42,534 nt of DNA from an uncultured Clostridia bacterium (GCA_937893125.1 CALBHW010000004.1:1-42534), one strand, 5' to 3'; shown: positions 30,640 through 38,672, counted from the stretch's first letter. The notes: generated by a model not told the origin, from the letters alone. Translations and numbers: made by a program.

Positions 30640-31605
30640 ATGAGCAAAATTTTACATTTTTACACCACTTTTGACTGCCTTATTAAATGCGACAACAACG
30701 AAAGTTTAATTAAAAAAGAAAAAATCACTACTTTTTCATTTGAAAAAGAACTCTTCGCCGTATCCTTTTTTCCGCTTGATAGCGCAGAGTCTTTTGATGC
30801 GGTTATTGACCTTAAAACTCCAAAAGTTACAAGTTCGAATTCATCAATAAAACTGGTTGATTTTAAAGATGAAACATACCTTATTCAAATAACCGCCCCA
30901 AAAGACACGTCCCCAAAACCATACTCTCTAAACTACAAAAAAATAAATTTTGGCGAGTCTACTCACGAAATAATTTATTCGACTTTCGACGCCACCCTTT
31001 TTTGTTTAAAATGCGCTAGTGATAGAATGGTTTTAACAAATGAAAAAATCATTGGTGAGCCAACCTTTAAAACAAATCAAAACCACCTTTTATTTTTTGC
31101 CCCAACAAAGGAAAATAAGTACATTTTTGGACAAATAGATTTTGTAAACAAAAAATATGAAAAGGTGCTATTTCAAGAAGTTGACCAAATCGACATTAAC
31201 CAAAACCAGATTACCACATTAAAACATCTAATAGAAACTGGTCATCACACGATAAAAAAAATATATAATTTGAAAAATTTTTCCGTTAAGACTCAACTAG
31301 CCAGCAAATCTTCCCCAGACGCGGTTACAAAAAATGAGCTTATCCCATACGCTTTTTGTGATGCCATAAAGGTCAAAAACTATGATTTAGCGCGAAAATA
31401 CCTTTCTTCCAACTTAAACGAAAAACTTGACGACTTACATCTATCTGCTTTTTTTGGAGAATTCGAAGACATTTTTCAAAACTTAAAAAAGGACGCAACC
31501 CCAAACGAAGTTGCGCTGTTTTATGGAAAAGGACAAATAAAAGAAGCAAAAATCTTTAATTACGAACTAGAAAACAACAAAATTGTTAATATTTATGAAG
31601 AATAG
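30640..31605 (+). CDS. Protein of unknown function, 321 residues
   Basis: Not recognised. The protein is soluble, with no signal peptide or membrane segment. The first 200 residues are rich in alternating hydrophobic positions (FDAVIDLKTP, HEIIYSTFDATLFCLK, HHLLFFAP-type stretches) and look beta-rich, somewhat like a repeated-strand or propeller fold. Residues about 235-300 look helical (PYAFCDAIKVKNYDLARKYLS, then LSAFFGEFEDIFQNLKK). A GGAG lies 5 nt before the ATG at 30640. It starts a plus-strand pair with the YugP-like gene 165 nt downstream and diverges from the small coiled-coil gene. No terminator is obvious after it. Confidence 0.65.
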   Translation: MSKILHFYTTFDCLIKCDNNESLIKKEKITTFSFEKELFAVSFFPLDSAESFDAVIDLKTPKVTSSNSSIKLVDFKDETYLIQITAPKDTSPKPYSLNYKKINFGESTHEIIYSTFDATLFCLKCASDRMVLTNEKIIGEPTFKTNQNHLLFFAPTKENKYIFGQIDFVNKKYEKVLFQEVDQIDINQNQITTLKHLIETGHHTIKKIYNLKNFSVKTQLASKSSPDAVTKNELIPYAFCDAIKVKNYDLARKYLSSNLNEKLDDLHLSAFFGEFEDIFQNLKKDATPNEVALFYGKGQIKEAKIFNYELENNKIVNIYEE

Positions 31606-31643
31606 CACAAAAAAAGTTGAAAAAAAAGCCAAAATGTTTTAAT

Positions 31644-31757
31644 ATTTAGTAGAGTTTTAAAAGCGTTAGCAGTTTAAACATATTTAGTATGTTTAAAATA
31701 GTGTTGATGCTTTAAACTTATTTAGTATACCAAAATGTTTTTAGCATTTTGAACAAA
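31644..31757 (+). repeat. Three tandem 38-bp degenerate repeats upstream of the YugP-like gene
   Basis: ATTTAGTA begins at 31644, 31682 and 31720, exactly 38 nt apart. Units 1 and 2 agree at about 24 of 38 positions and both end near GTTTAAAC or CTTTAAAC. Inverted repeats overlap the units: TTTAAACATA/TATGTTTAAA around the second core and AAAATG/CATTTT in the third. It may be an operator array; a TTGATG/TATACC pair at its end could be a weak promoter. Confidence 0.5.
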
Positions 31758-31770
31758 ATGGAGAAATAAA

Positions 31771-32490
31771 ATGTATTTACAATATTATTTAATGGGAATT
31801 ATTTTGCTCCCAGGGCTAATTTTTGCAATATACGCCCAAGCAAAAGTATCAAAAACCTACGGCGAATATCGCTCAATTCACGCAAAGTCAGGAGTTAAAG
31901 CAAGTGATTTTGTACGAGAGTTGTTACAATCAAGTGGACTTGAAAACACCACCGTTAGACAAATAAGTGGCGAACTTACCGACCACTTCAATCCATCAAA
32001 ACAAGAAATTTGCTTGTCAGAAGATGTCTATAACTCTTCAAGCATTTCAGCACTTGGCGTAGCGTGTCACGAATTTGGTCACGCGCTTCAAAAAAAGGAA
32101 AAATATGTTCCCTACCAAATTCGACGAATTCTTGTTCCAGTCACAAATTTTGTCAGCAATCTTCTTTGGCCACTAGTCATTCTTGGACTTATTTTCAACC
32201 TTGGCGTTGAAGGCGGTGGACTACTTGGCGACATTTTCTTGTGGTCAGGCATTGCTGTTTTCAGCCTTGCCGTACTCGTCAATCTTGCAACTCTTCCAGT
32301 CGAATTTGACGCTTCAAGACGCGCACTTAAAATTTTGTCCGCAACGGGAACACTCGACGAAGAAGAACTTGACGAAACAAAAGAAGTTCTAAACTCTGCT
32401 GCCCTTACCTATGTTGCAGCGCTACTTGTTTCTATTTTAAACTTACTTCGCTTTATCCTTGTTGTTACAAGGTCGTCACGACGAGATTAA
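31771..32490 (+). CDS. YugP-like membrane zinc metallopeptidase
   Basis: A 239-residue membrane protease of the neutral zinc metallopeptidase family (YugP). The zinc motif is His100-Glu101-X2-His104 in ACHEFGHALQ, and the likely third ligand is Glu178 in LPVEFDASRRAL. Membrane segments lie at about 5-22, 122-142, 153-175 and 208-232. The segment EICLSEDVYNSSSISALGVA before the motif is typical. Substrates of this family are not established. GGAG lies 7 nt before the ATG. The gene is followed by a strong terminator, and the 38-bp repeats lie upstream. Confidence 0.85.
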   Translation: MYLQYYLMGIILLPGLIFAIYAQAKVSKTYGEYRSIHAKSGVKASDFVRELLQSSGLENTTVRQISGELTDHFNPSKQEICLSEDVYNSSSISALGVACHEFGHALQKKEKYVPYQIRRILVPVTNFVSNLLWPLVILGLIFNLGVEGGGLLGDIFLWSGIAVFSLAVLVNLATLPVEFDASRRALKILSATGTLDEEELDETKEVLNSAALTYVAALLVSILNLLRFILVVTRSSRRD

Positions 32491-32500
32491 ACTTTTATTA

Positions 32501-32554
32501 AAAAAAACCTATCATAGATTAGTTTTTCATTTCTAATCATTGATAGGTTTTTTT
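32501..32554. terminator. Strong bidirectional terminator
   Basis: A 14-bp outer stem, AAAAAAACCTATCA against TGATAGGTTTTTTT, with an inner GATTAG/CTAATC stem. It lies between the converging YugP-like and SipW-like genes. Confidence 0.9.
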
Positions 32555-32689
32555 ATTTATATAACATCAAAACTTTTAACAAGTTTTTTAATTATGCTAA
32601 AACTATAAAATTCATTTTTCAAGAAGTTCCGCAAAAACTATTTAGCAAAAGCCTTGGTTATACAAAATCATAAAGTCCACAACTAAAAC

Positions 32690-34315
32690 TTATTGTTCTT
32701 TATTTGACGCTTTTTTAGTTGTTGTAGTCCTTTTTCCCGTTTTAGTTTTTTCGCTGTTAGACTTCTTTACAGCCTTTGTCTTACTTGCAACCTTTTTAGT
32801 TGTTTTATTGCCTGTCGAAGAAGCCTTTTTAGTTGAAGGCTTTTTTGATTTTTCTTTTGAGACAACTGTTTTTGTTTTTTGTAAACTTCCGCCTTTTGAC
32901 AACTTTTTGGTTGGTTTTGTAACTGTTTTAGTAGTCAAATCGTCGCCGTCCGCATTATTTACAATCTCAACATTCAATTTTTCGTCTTTCTCACTATTTA
33001 ATGAAGAATCGGTTACAGGTATCTTCGCATTGTCGTCAACTTGCGAAGAATCTTTTTCACACTCATCATCATATTCAAGTTCTTCATCGCTGACCCAATT
33101 TTTCTTATCTTCTTTAATCCATTTTCTGAACTTTCTTTCAAAAATTAGTTGTTCATCTTGAAGAGCCTTCTTTTCGCGCAAATAATATTCCGCAACTTCT
33201 TTTGGATCCTCGCCGTTATTCAATTTGTCTTGACAAATTCTATTGATTTGAAGTAGTTTTTCGACAGGCTTCAAGTACATCTTTTTTCTCAAACAATACT
33301 TTCTAATATTTTCAGGTGCCTTGCCTTCTTTCCAAAGTAGCGAAATGTACTCATTTTTTTGTTTGTCGTCCGCTTGCGCCAAAACCTTATACTTCATTTT
33401 GTTGTCCATACGATAACCAATGTCGTACTTAACGCAAATTGGATCCGTTATCTTACGCTTTTCTTCAACGACATCAAGTTGAAGTTTCAAAATTTGAATA
33501 TCACGCATAAATTGAAGTAAAATTATACAACCGATAAGGACAAGTGGAATGACAAGTGCCAAAACTATGCCTTGACTGCTAGAGAAAAGTTGTAACATTC
33601 CAGAAATGACTTTTGCGAGTCCTGAATCGTTGTATGTCCCAAGAATCAAGTCTTCTCTTACATACCAATTATCGATTTGTTGTGTGCCGTCGGCATTAAA
33701 ATTTGAAGTTCCATAAGTCCTAAACCATCTTACGCCGTCGACTTCATAAACTTCGTAAATTTTGTGGAAAATGATGTCACTCTTTGCCTTCGCTGCATTT
33801 TGAATAGTAGTATTTTGACTACCAAAGAACTGCGCAAAGGTCACTTTATATTTTGGCGACCCAATATTCGTTGTATCTACTTTACAGGTCGCCATTTTGC
33901 TTGTGTCAAAGGAATTTGAAATGTCCCAATACCTATAAAAAGCAATAATGTCGCCTTCCTTTAAAGTATGAGTATCAACACTTTTAGCGATAACATTGTC
34001 GCCCTTTTTAAACCCCGACGCGGTCATACTTCCGCTTCCAACTTTCATAGAAGTAAAACCCGCAAAACTCGTTGCGACGCGCTGTGTAAGACTATTTACA
34101 ATACTCACAAAAAGAAGTGCCGAAATAGTCACCAGTACGATACAAAGAATGCTAAGCACCCGCGAAATAATCTCCATTCCGCGATTTCGTGACTTCAAAA
34201 GCTTTTCGTTGACTTTTCTCTTTTTTGAGTACTTATTTTGAAGATTTTTCGCGGTTTTTTCGATTAGTTTTTGGACGCTGTCGTCTTGCTTAATATTTAC
34301 ATTAACAACATCCAT
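32690..34315 (-). CDS. SipW-type signal peptidase I with long basic C-terminal tail
   Basis: A 541-residue membrane protein. After a basic N-terminus, TM1 lies at about 50-73 and TM2 at about 249-270. Between them is an S26B-type (SipW/ER-like) catalytic domain: the nucleophile Ser96 in VGSGSMTASGFKKGD, the general-base His184 in DIIFHKIYEV and the family segment FRTYGTSNFNADGTQQID (about residues 198-215) with the acidic residue. SipW enzymes process TasA-like secreted proteins. The cytoplasmic part, residues 271-541, is unusual: charged helices, then a Lys/Thr/Ser-rich tail from about 455. The ATG overlaps the upstream stop (TAATG), so it is coupled to the type II membrane protein. Confidence 0.8.
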   Translation of the reverse strand: MDVVNVNIKQDDSVQKLIEKTAKNLQNKYSKKRKVNEKLLKSRNRGMEIISRVLSILCIVLVTISALLFVSIVNSLTQRVATSFAGFTSMKVGSGSMTASGFKKGDNVIAKSVDTHTLKEGDIIAFYRYWDISNSFDTSKMATCKVDTTNIGSPKYKVTFAQFFGSQNTTIQNAAKAKSDIIFHKIYEVYEVDGVRWFRTYGTSNFNADGTQQIDNWYVREDLILGTYNDSGLAKVISGMLQLFSSSQGIVLALVIPLVLIGCIILLQFMRDIQILKLQLDVVEEKRKITDPICVKYDIGYRMDNKMKYKVLAQADDKQKNEYISLLWKEGKAPENIRKYCLRKKMYLKPVEKLLQINRICQDKLNNGEDPKEVAEYYLREKKALQDEQLIFERKFRKWIKEDKKNWVSDEELEYDDECEKDSSQVDDNAKIPVTDSSLNSEKDEKLNVEIVNNADGDDLTTKTVTKPTKKLSKGGSLQKTKTVVSKEKSKKPSTKKASSTGNKTTKKVASKTKAVKKSNSEKTKTGKRTTTTKKASNKEQ

Positions 34316-35097
34316 TATTTACCTCCTCCAAGGTCAAGGAAGGAGTTGTTTATAACGATGTCGCATTCGCCCGAAACACTTGGGTTTACGACTTCAAGAT
34401 AAAGAACAACTTGCCTTGTTTGCCCAATATTTACATCTACCGAAAAATATTGATTAAACTCATATTTTTTGTCTGACGCATCGGTCATAAAGTAAAGATT
34501 GAAATTCTCTCTTTTATTGGTTTGAACATCAAATCTCATAGAAAGTTTGCTTGGCCCCACATTTTTAAGGTCGTAAACAATTTTAATGAATTGCCCTGTT
34601 TGAAGAACGATGCCTTCAACATCCGCAACCGATTTGTTTTGAGTTTCCTCGTCACTTGAAAGAGTAACCGTTCCCGTCCCAACTGGACTAACGATAACAT
34701 CTTGATTTTCAGTGTTTTTTTGGCAAACATATGAAGTTCCAGTCACTTCAACCATTTTTACAATAGTTTCGCCTTTATTTGATGTCAAGCCTACAACAAC
34801 ACCGACCACAATTCCAGCCACGACAAAAAGCGCAAGGCAAATGATAAGAACAATCTTTTTACTTATCTTTCTTGCTTGCTTGTCTTCGCCCTTTGAAACG
34901 GCGCCACCTTTTTCATCGTCCTTTTCACTAGACGATTCTTTTTCTTTCTTAGAAGATTTCTTGCCCTTCTTTTCGTCCTTTTCCGCGTTTTCTTCTTTTT
35001 TTACTTCTTCCTTTTTTACGGTTTCTTCCGCCTTAGAAGAACTTTCCGCGTCTTTGGACTTATCTTTCTTTTCTTCTAACTCTTCTTTTTTATCCAT
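34315..35097 (-). CDS. Type II membrane protein with extracytoplasmic beta-rich domain
   Basis: A 260-residue protein. Residues 1-80 are almost all Lys, Glu, Ser and Asp and should be cytoplasmic. One membrane segment lies at about 82-105 (VLIICLALFVVAGIVVGVVVG). The outer domain, about 110-260, is beta-rich (GIVLQTGQFIKIVYDLKNVG, KLSMRFDVQTNKRENFNLYFM, RQVVLYLEVVNPSVSGECDIVI), resembling the shape of TasA-like secreted domains, but no family was recognised. GAAGGTG lies 4 nt before the ATG. It is translated just before, and coupled to, the SipW-like peptidase, so it is probably a partner or anchor in the same export system. Confidence 0.65.
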   Translation of the reverse strand: MDKKEELEEKKDKSKDAESSSKAEETVKKEEVKKEENAEKDEKKGKKSSKKEKESSSEKDDEKGGAVSKGEDKQARKISKKIVLIICLALFVVAGIVVGVVVGLTSNKGETIVKMVEVTGTSYVCQKNTENQDVIVSPVGTGTVTLSSDEETQNKSVADVEGIVLQTGQFIKIVYDLKNVGPSKLSMRFDVQTNKRENFNLYFMTDASDKKYEFNQYFSVDVNIGQTRQVVLYLEVVNPSVSGECDIVINNSFLDLGGGK

Positions 35098-35347
35098 AAC
35101 ACACCTTCAAAAATTACAAAATGGTAGTCGCATTTAAAAATGAAATTAACACAACAATTTACATAGATAGAAATTTAAAACATCACAACACTTTCAAGAA
35201 TGTTTTTTTATTTGAGCCACCTTTATACAAACATTCTTGGATTACAAAATAAGTAACAATTTAAAGCCATTGCGCACTAAAAAAATAATGGGACAAAAGA
35301 AAACAAAACCTTTCTCCACCCCAAAGTTTCTACTACACACTTTTATA
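35098..35347 (-). promoter_or_regulatory. Long 5' leader of the type II membrane protein/SipW operon
   Basis: The leader between the start site near 35348 and the ATG is about 250 nt. It contains a perfect 11-bp stem CAAGAATGTTT/AAACATTCTTG (35229-35239 with 35195-35205) and a 23-nt loop. No T-run follows the stem, so it is not a simple terminator. No coding sequence was found in 35098-35620 on either strand. Confidence 0.5.
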
Positions 35348-35354
35348 CTAATTT

Positions 35355-35383
35355 ATTATAACCATTTTTCCACATCGTGACAA
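35355..35383 (-). promoter_or_regulatory. Promoter of the type II membrane protein/SipW operon
   Basis: Minus-strand TTGTCA (35378-35383), 17 nt, TATAAT (35355-35360). Predicted start near 35348. Confidence 0.75.
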
Positions 35384-35620
35384 CTTAATTTGACTATGTT
35401 TTCTAAGGATTTTTTAGGAATCGCGACAAAACACCACTTTCCCACAAAACAAATGATTACTTTAACCTAGCGAATAAAAAGCAAAAGCTAAACTCTCTAC
35501 TTAGTCTCAAAATAGTTTCGCTATATAAGAATAATTTACTCCCTAAAATAGTATCTGCTAAATTTTAAAATAAATTATGTTTTTTGTATTTTTGGGCTAT
35601 TTTTTAAGGACTTTTTAAAT
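35384..35620. other. Intergenic region upstream of the SipW operon promoter
   Basis: AT-rich region between the promoter and the terminator of the second secreted protein. No gene or further repeat was recognised. Confidence 0.4.
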
Positions 35621-35650
35621 AAAAAAATCGAAAGTACTTGACTCTCGATT
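35621..35650 (-). terminator. Terminator of the second TasA-like gene
   Basis: Minus-strand AATCGAGAG pairs with CTTTCGATT (one G-T wobble) around a 7-nt loop, followed by T residues at 35621-35627. Confidence 0.85.
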
Positions 35651-35689
35651 AAATTAGTTTTATTTTTTAATATTTTTTCTACTAGTTAC

Positions 35690-36265
35690 CTATGCCGTCG
35701 CAGAATAGTTAAGGTTCCAAGTAAAACTTCCGTTGCACGAAATGTCGTTATCTTGACTAGATAATGCAATTTTTATATAAAGAGTGGTTGTTCCTTGTGC
35801 GATGGGTTGATGAGAAAAACTTGACACCGTCGACGAAAAACCCGAATCGGTTGCGTATGTAAAGGAAAGCCCCGTCGTTCCACTAAGCCCATTGGTCAAA
35901 GTGGCGTAGTAAGTCTCGCCTTCGTTTGTAAATGTGTAACTAAACACAACATATGTATCCGTCGTTGTAAGAGTTATTCCCGCTTGTGGTTTTAGTGAAT
36001 ATGTTTTTGACGCATCAGTTACATCAAAACTAATTGTCGTAGCACCACTAGCTGACCCGTCAGTTGTCATAGAAGTTGCACTTCCCGACCCAATTTTATA
36101 GGTCGCACTAGCACTCCCCTTAATTTGAGTCGCGACATATTTGATTTCAAGACTACTTTTTAAGTCGTGCGTGCCAGACGCAAGTACGATAACAGTCGCA
36201 AGTATACCTATCACTAAAACTGCACATATTGAGAAAACCCCAATAAGCAATCTTCTTTTCTTCAT
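35690..36265 (-). CDS. TasA-like secreted protein, paralog 2
   Basis: A 191-residue protein with a signal sequence (MKKRRLLIGVFSICAVLVIG, then ATVIVLASGT) ending near residue 30, and a beta-rich Ser/Thr-rich mature part. It is clearly paralogous to the next gene upstream: both share IVLA-x-GT at the signal end, SA-YK-G-A-MTTDG (MTTDG at about 66-70), TI-F, L-P---I-L--T--YV-F-YTFT and a closing SF-W-L. Such short proteins next to a SipW-type peptidase suggest a TasA/SipW-dependent surface fibre or matrix subunit; this is inference from context. The ATG has only a weak GGGT upstream. A terminator-like hairpin separates it from its paralog. Confidence 0.65.
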   Translation of the reverse strand: MKKRRLLIGVFSICAVLVIGILATVIVLASGTHDLKSSLEIKYVATQIKGSASATYKIGSGSATSMTTDGSASGATTISFDVTDASKTYSLKPQAGITLTTTDTYVVFSYTFTNEGETYYATLTNGLSGTTGLSFTYATDSGFSSTVSSFSHQPIAQGTTTLYIKIALSSQDNDISCNGSFTWNLNYSATA

Positions 36266-36343
36266 TTTTTATACCCAAAAATTAAAAAAACTAATCTTGC
36301 TTGCCTATGTGGATTTTGAGACTCGACAAACAACAATTAGTTT

Positions 36344-36396
36344 AAAAAATGTTTATGGGATAGGTTTTGCGGGCACTTACAAAACCTATCGCATAA
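36344..36396 (-). terminator. Hairpin terminator between the two TasA-like paralogs
   Basis: A long stem: GATAGGTTTT pairs perfectly with AAAACCTATC, extended past one C-C mismatch by TTATG/CATAA, followed by TTTTTT. It starts about 20 nt after the first paralog stop and should make transcription of the second gene partial unless that gene has its own promoter. Confidence 0.85.
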
Positions 36397-36418
36397 AGAG
36401 TAAACTAAATTTAATCTA

Positions 36419-36982
36419 TTACTTAGCCAATGTCCAAGCAAAAGAACCAGCAGCGTTAACGCCAATAGCTGTGTTAACAATCTCAATTTTGATTGTGACT
36501 GTTGCGCTTGCAGCACTTGTAACTTCAACATTTGAAGCTGCAGTGTCTGAATATTCGCCGTCGCCAACTTTGTATTGGATTGTGTAGTTCTTTTTGTCAA
36601 AACCAGTAGCAGCAACAGTAGCTTTGTAGCTATCACCAGATGATGTAAATGTATATGTAAATTCTACATATTTGTTTGTTGCATCAAGAGCGATACTTCC
36701 AGCTGGACTAAGAGTTGCATTTGCATTTGCATCTTCTGCAGCAAATGTAATTGTCTTTGCTCCGTTTGAAGTTCCGTCTGTTGTCATATCAACTGCTGTG
36801 CCGTTTGCAACTTTGTATTTTGCAGAAACAGATCCAGCGATGTTTGTTGCGGAATATGTAACGTTAATTGTTGTGTTAACATTTTGTGTTCCTGCAGCAA
36901 GAACGATAACTGTTGTCAAAAGCCCTACAATAGCGACAAGGCAGAGCGAGAACAACGAAATCATTAACTTTTTGTTTTTCAT
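36419..36982 (-). CDS. TasA-like secreted protein, paralog 1
   Basis: A 187-residue secreted protein with signal sequence MKNKKLMISLFSLCLVAIVG then TTVIVLAAGT, cut probably after about residue 30. The mature part is beta-rich with many Ala, Thr, Val and Asn: ATNIAGSVSAKYKVANGTAVDMTTDG, then TKYVEFTYTFTSSGDSYKATV and a final SFAWTLAK. It is a tandem paralog of the next gene. It is the first gene of the locus, with a good GGGAG ribosome-binding site, and is probably the more strongly expressed subunit because a terminator follows. A role as a fibre, pilus or matrix protein is inferred from the nearby SipW-type peptidase, not shown by a family match. Confidence 0.65.
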   Translation of the reverse strand: MKNKKLMISLFSLCLVAIVGLLTTVIVLAAGTQNVNTTINVTYSATNIAGSVSAKYKVANGTAVDMTTDGTSNGAKTITFAAEDANANATLSPAGSIALDATNKYVEFTYTFTSSGDSYKATVAATGFDKKNYTIQYKVGDGEYSDTAASNVEVTSAASATVTIKIEIVNTAIGVNAAGSFAWTLAK

Positions 36983-37728
36983 TTATTTTTCTCCCTTTAT
37001 TTTACTCTTTTCTATTATTATGCCCACCCAAAACCACATATTTTTGAGTCTATGCCGTGGAAAAGAAAAGATAACAAACCACTTATAATGTCTAGTAGAC
37101 ATCTTTGCATTCAAACTTACTCAACCAATTTAATACTGATGTACTAAGATGTAATCTTTCCGTTTTTCCAATTTTATATTTTCTAAATTTATTTAAAAAC
37201 CTATCAACATAAAATCAGTCACAAAAATGCAACCACTAGTCACTAGCACTTTCTATTATAATGAAAAAATATAATCACGCAACTTTTTTTAGCAATTTTT
37301 TTCATTTTTTTTGTAAAAACACGCAAAATTTTGTTATCTGAAGCAAAATATACTAAAATTTTCTATATTTTTTCATTCAAAAAAACATTTTTTAAGTACT
37401 ACCTGTCTATAAAACGCCTAAGTTATTCACAAAATGCAACGCCAAATGTGAACAACTTTTACATAAAATATGTACAATTTACGCATTTTCATTTTAAGCC
37501 TAATTACCTTTTAAAGCAACCACTTTACATGCAAATCTATTATAAGTAGAATTTTGAAAATTATACTGTCAAAAACCAAATCAAAACTCCGCCTTTAAGT
37601 ACTTATAAATTTGTAACACGTCTAAATGTTCAAAAAAACAAATTAGTGACCTAAAACAATTCATTTTAAAGCCAATTTTTTTATTTTATATAATGTTACT
37701 TTCTAATTTATTAAGATAAATTCTAAAA
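36983..37728. other. Intergenic region upstream of the TasA-like genes
   Basis: A 746-base gene-free stretch. It contains the palindrome at 37088-37102 and a weak minus-strand promoter candidate for the first TasA-like gene: TTGAAT, 18 nt, CATTAT, with the palindrome inside the spacer. TATAAT occurs on the plus strand near 37256, but no plus-strand gene follows. The region 37260-37720 is very AT-rich with no ribosome-binding site in front of any ORF and no clear terminator after rplI. Confidence 0.4.
37088..37102. promoter_or_regulatory. Perfect palindrome, possible operator for the TasA-like genes
   Basis: ATGTCTA-G-TAGACAT, 7-1-7 symmetric, 106 bases upstream of the paralog 1 start and overlapping the candidate -35/-10 spacer. 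It looks like a binding site for a dimeric regulator. Confidence 0.45.
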
Positions 37729-38166
37729 TCATTCAACCACTACAAAGAATGTTGTGGTGACGCCACTGTATAATTTTGCCATAACTTGATACTTCCCAAC
37801 GGATTTTATTGGGCTATCAAGAACAATCTTCTTTTTGTCAACACTGTAACCCGCACTAAGTAAACTTTCGGCAATTTCCTTACTTGTCACCGCGCCAAAA
37901 AGTTTGCCATTGTCGCCAAGTTTTGCCTTCACGACAACGCTTTTCTTATTAAGTTCTTTTGCGAGTTCTTCTGCCGATTGTTTTTCAAGCATTTTTGTAC
38001 GCTCCAAACTTTCAAGTTGCGCCTTTTTCTCACTTATAACGACTTTATCCGCTTGTTTAGCGAGTCCTTTTTTAATAAGGAAGTTTTTTGCGTATCCGTC
38101 ACTGATTTCGACGATGTCGCCCTTTTTCCCACTTCCCTTAACATCTTGCAATAATAAAACTTTCAT
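37729..38166 (-). CDS. rplI: 50S ribosomal protein L9
   Basis: L9 reaches from the L1 side of the large subunit toward the neighbouring ribosome and limits frameshifting. The N-terminal domain is typical: MKVLLLQDVKGSGKKGDIVEISDGYAKNFLIKKGLA. A long helix links it to the C-terminal domain (KLFGAVTSKEIAESL). Length 145 is normal. Its own promoter and AAAAGGAG precede it. The usual neighbours (rpsR, dnaB, ssb) are absent here, so the gene stands alone. Confidence 0.96.
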   Translation of the reverse strand: MKVLLLQDVKGSGKKGDIVEISDGYAKNFLIKKGLAKQADKVVISEKKAQLESLERTKMLEKQSAEELAKELNKKSVVVKAKLGDNGKLFGAVTSKEIAESLLSAGYSVDKKKIVLDSPIKSVGKYQVMAKLYSGVTTTFFVVVE

Positions 38167-38222
38167 ATTTGTCTCCTTTTAGTTTAGCCAATTTTGCAAC
38201 TTTTCTAAAAAGTTACAATAAA

Positions 38223-38250
38223 ATTATATCATTTTTGTTCTCTTCGTCAA
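38223..38250 (-). promoter_or_regulatory. Promoter of rplI
   Basis: Minus-strand TTGACG (38245-38250), 16 nt, TATAAT (38223-38228). Predicted start near 38216; the 50-nt leader has a small hairpin AACTTTT/AAAAGTT. Confidence 0.75.
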
Positions 38251-38338
38251 AATATTTCAAGCGATTTTATTTTAACCGCAATATATTTGTTTATTTTTTT
38301 AAAAAATTGTCAATTATTTTAAAAAAAGGAGCAAACAA

Positions 38339-38656
38339 ATGGATTTAAGATGTAGAAAAACGACTTGCAAGTACAACGATTGTCTTACTTGCACGGCAAA
38401 AAAGATTGATATTTCATCAAAGCGCGATTGTGAGATGTTTGAAAAGGACGGCAAAAAGGAAGAAATTGATTTTAGCAACCTAATTTTTACCGATAATCCC
38501 CCAAAAATCACCGATTACAAGCATATGAAAGATATGTGTTTAACTTGTAAGGCGCGTTGCTTATTCAATCACGAAGGGCGTTGTGTCTCAAATGGGATAA
38601 CGGTCAACGGCGCCGTGACACGCGAGCCTAAATGTACAACATTTATGAAACCGTAA
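38339..38656 (+). CDS. Two-module Cys-rich DUF1540-like protein
   Basis: A 105-residue protein with two cysteine clusters of similar layout. The first is Cys5, 10, 15, 18, 31 (CRKTTCKYNDCLTCTAKKIDI...CEMF). The second is Cys67, 70, 74, 82, 99 (CLTCKARCLFNHEGRCVSNGITV...CTTF). The pattern Cys--Cys-aromatic/Asn--Cys--Ala/Ser--I-x-I/V---Cys-x-x-F matches DUF1540, so this looks like two DUF1540-like modules in one chain. A metal-binding role is probable but unproven. AAAGGAG lies 7 nt before the ATG. It converges with rplL, and a shared terminator follows. Confidence 0.7.
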   Translation: MDLRCRKTTCKYNDCLTCTAKKIDISSKRDCEMFEKDGKKEEIDFSNLIFTDNPPKITDYKHMKDMCLTCKARCLFNHEGRCVSNGITVNGAVTREPKCTTFMKP

Positions 38657-38672
38657 TTTTTTTTGTAAAATA

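Noticed and set aside
37331..37549. 72-codon plus-strand ORF in the gene-free region
   Set aside because: No ribosome-binding site, AT-driven composition (Lys, Tyr, Phe, Asn) and no family resemblance.
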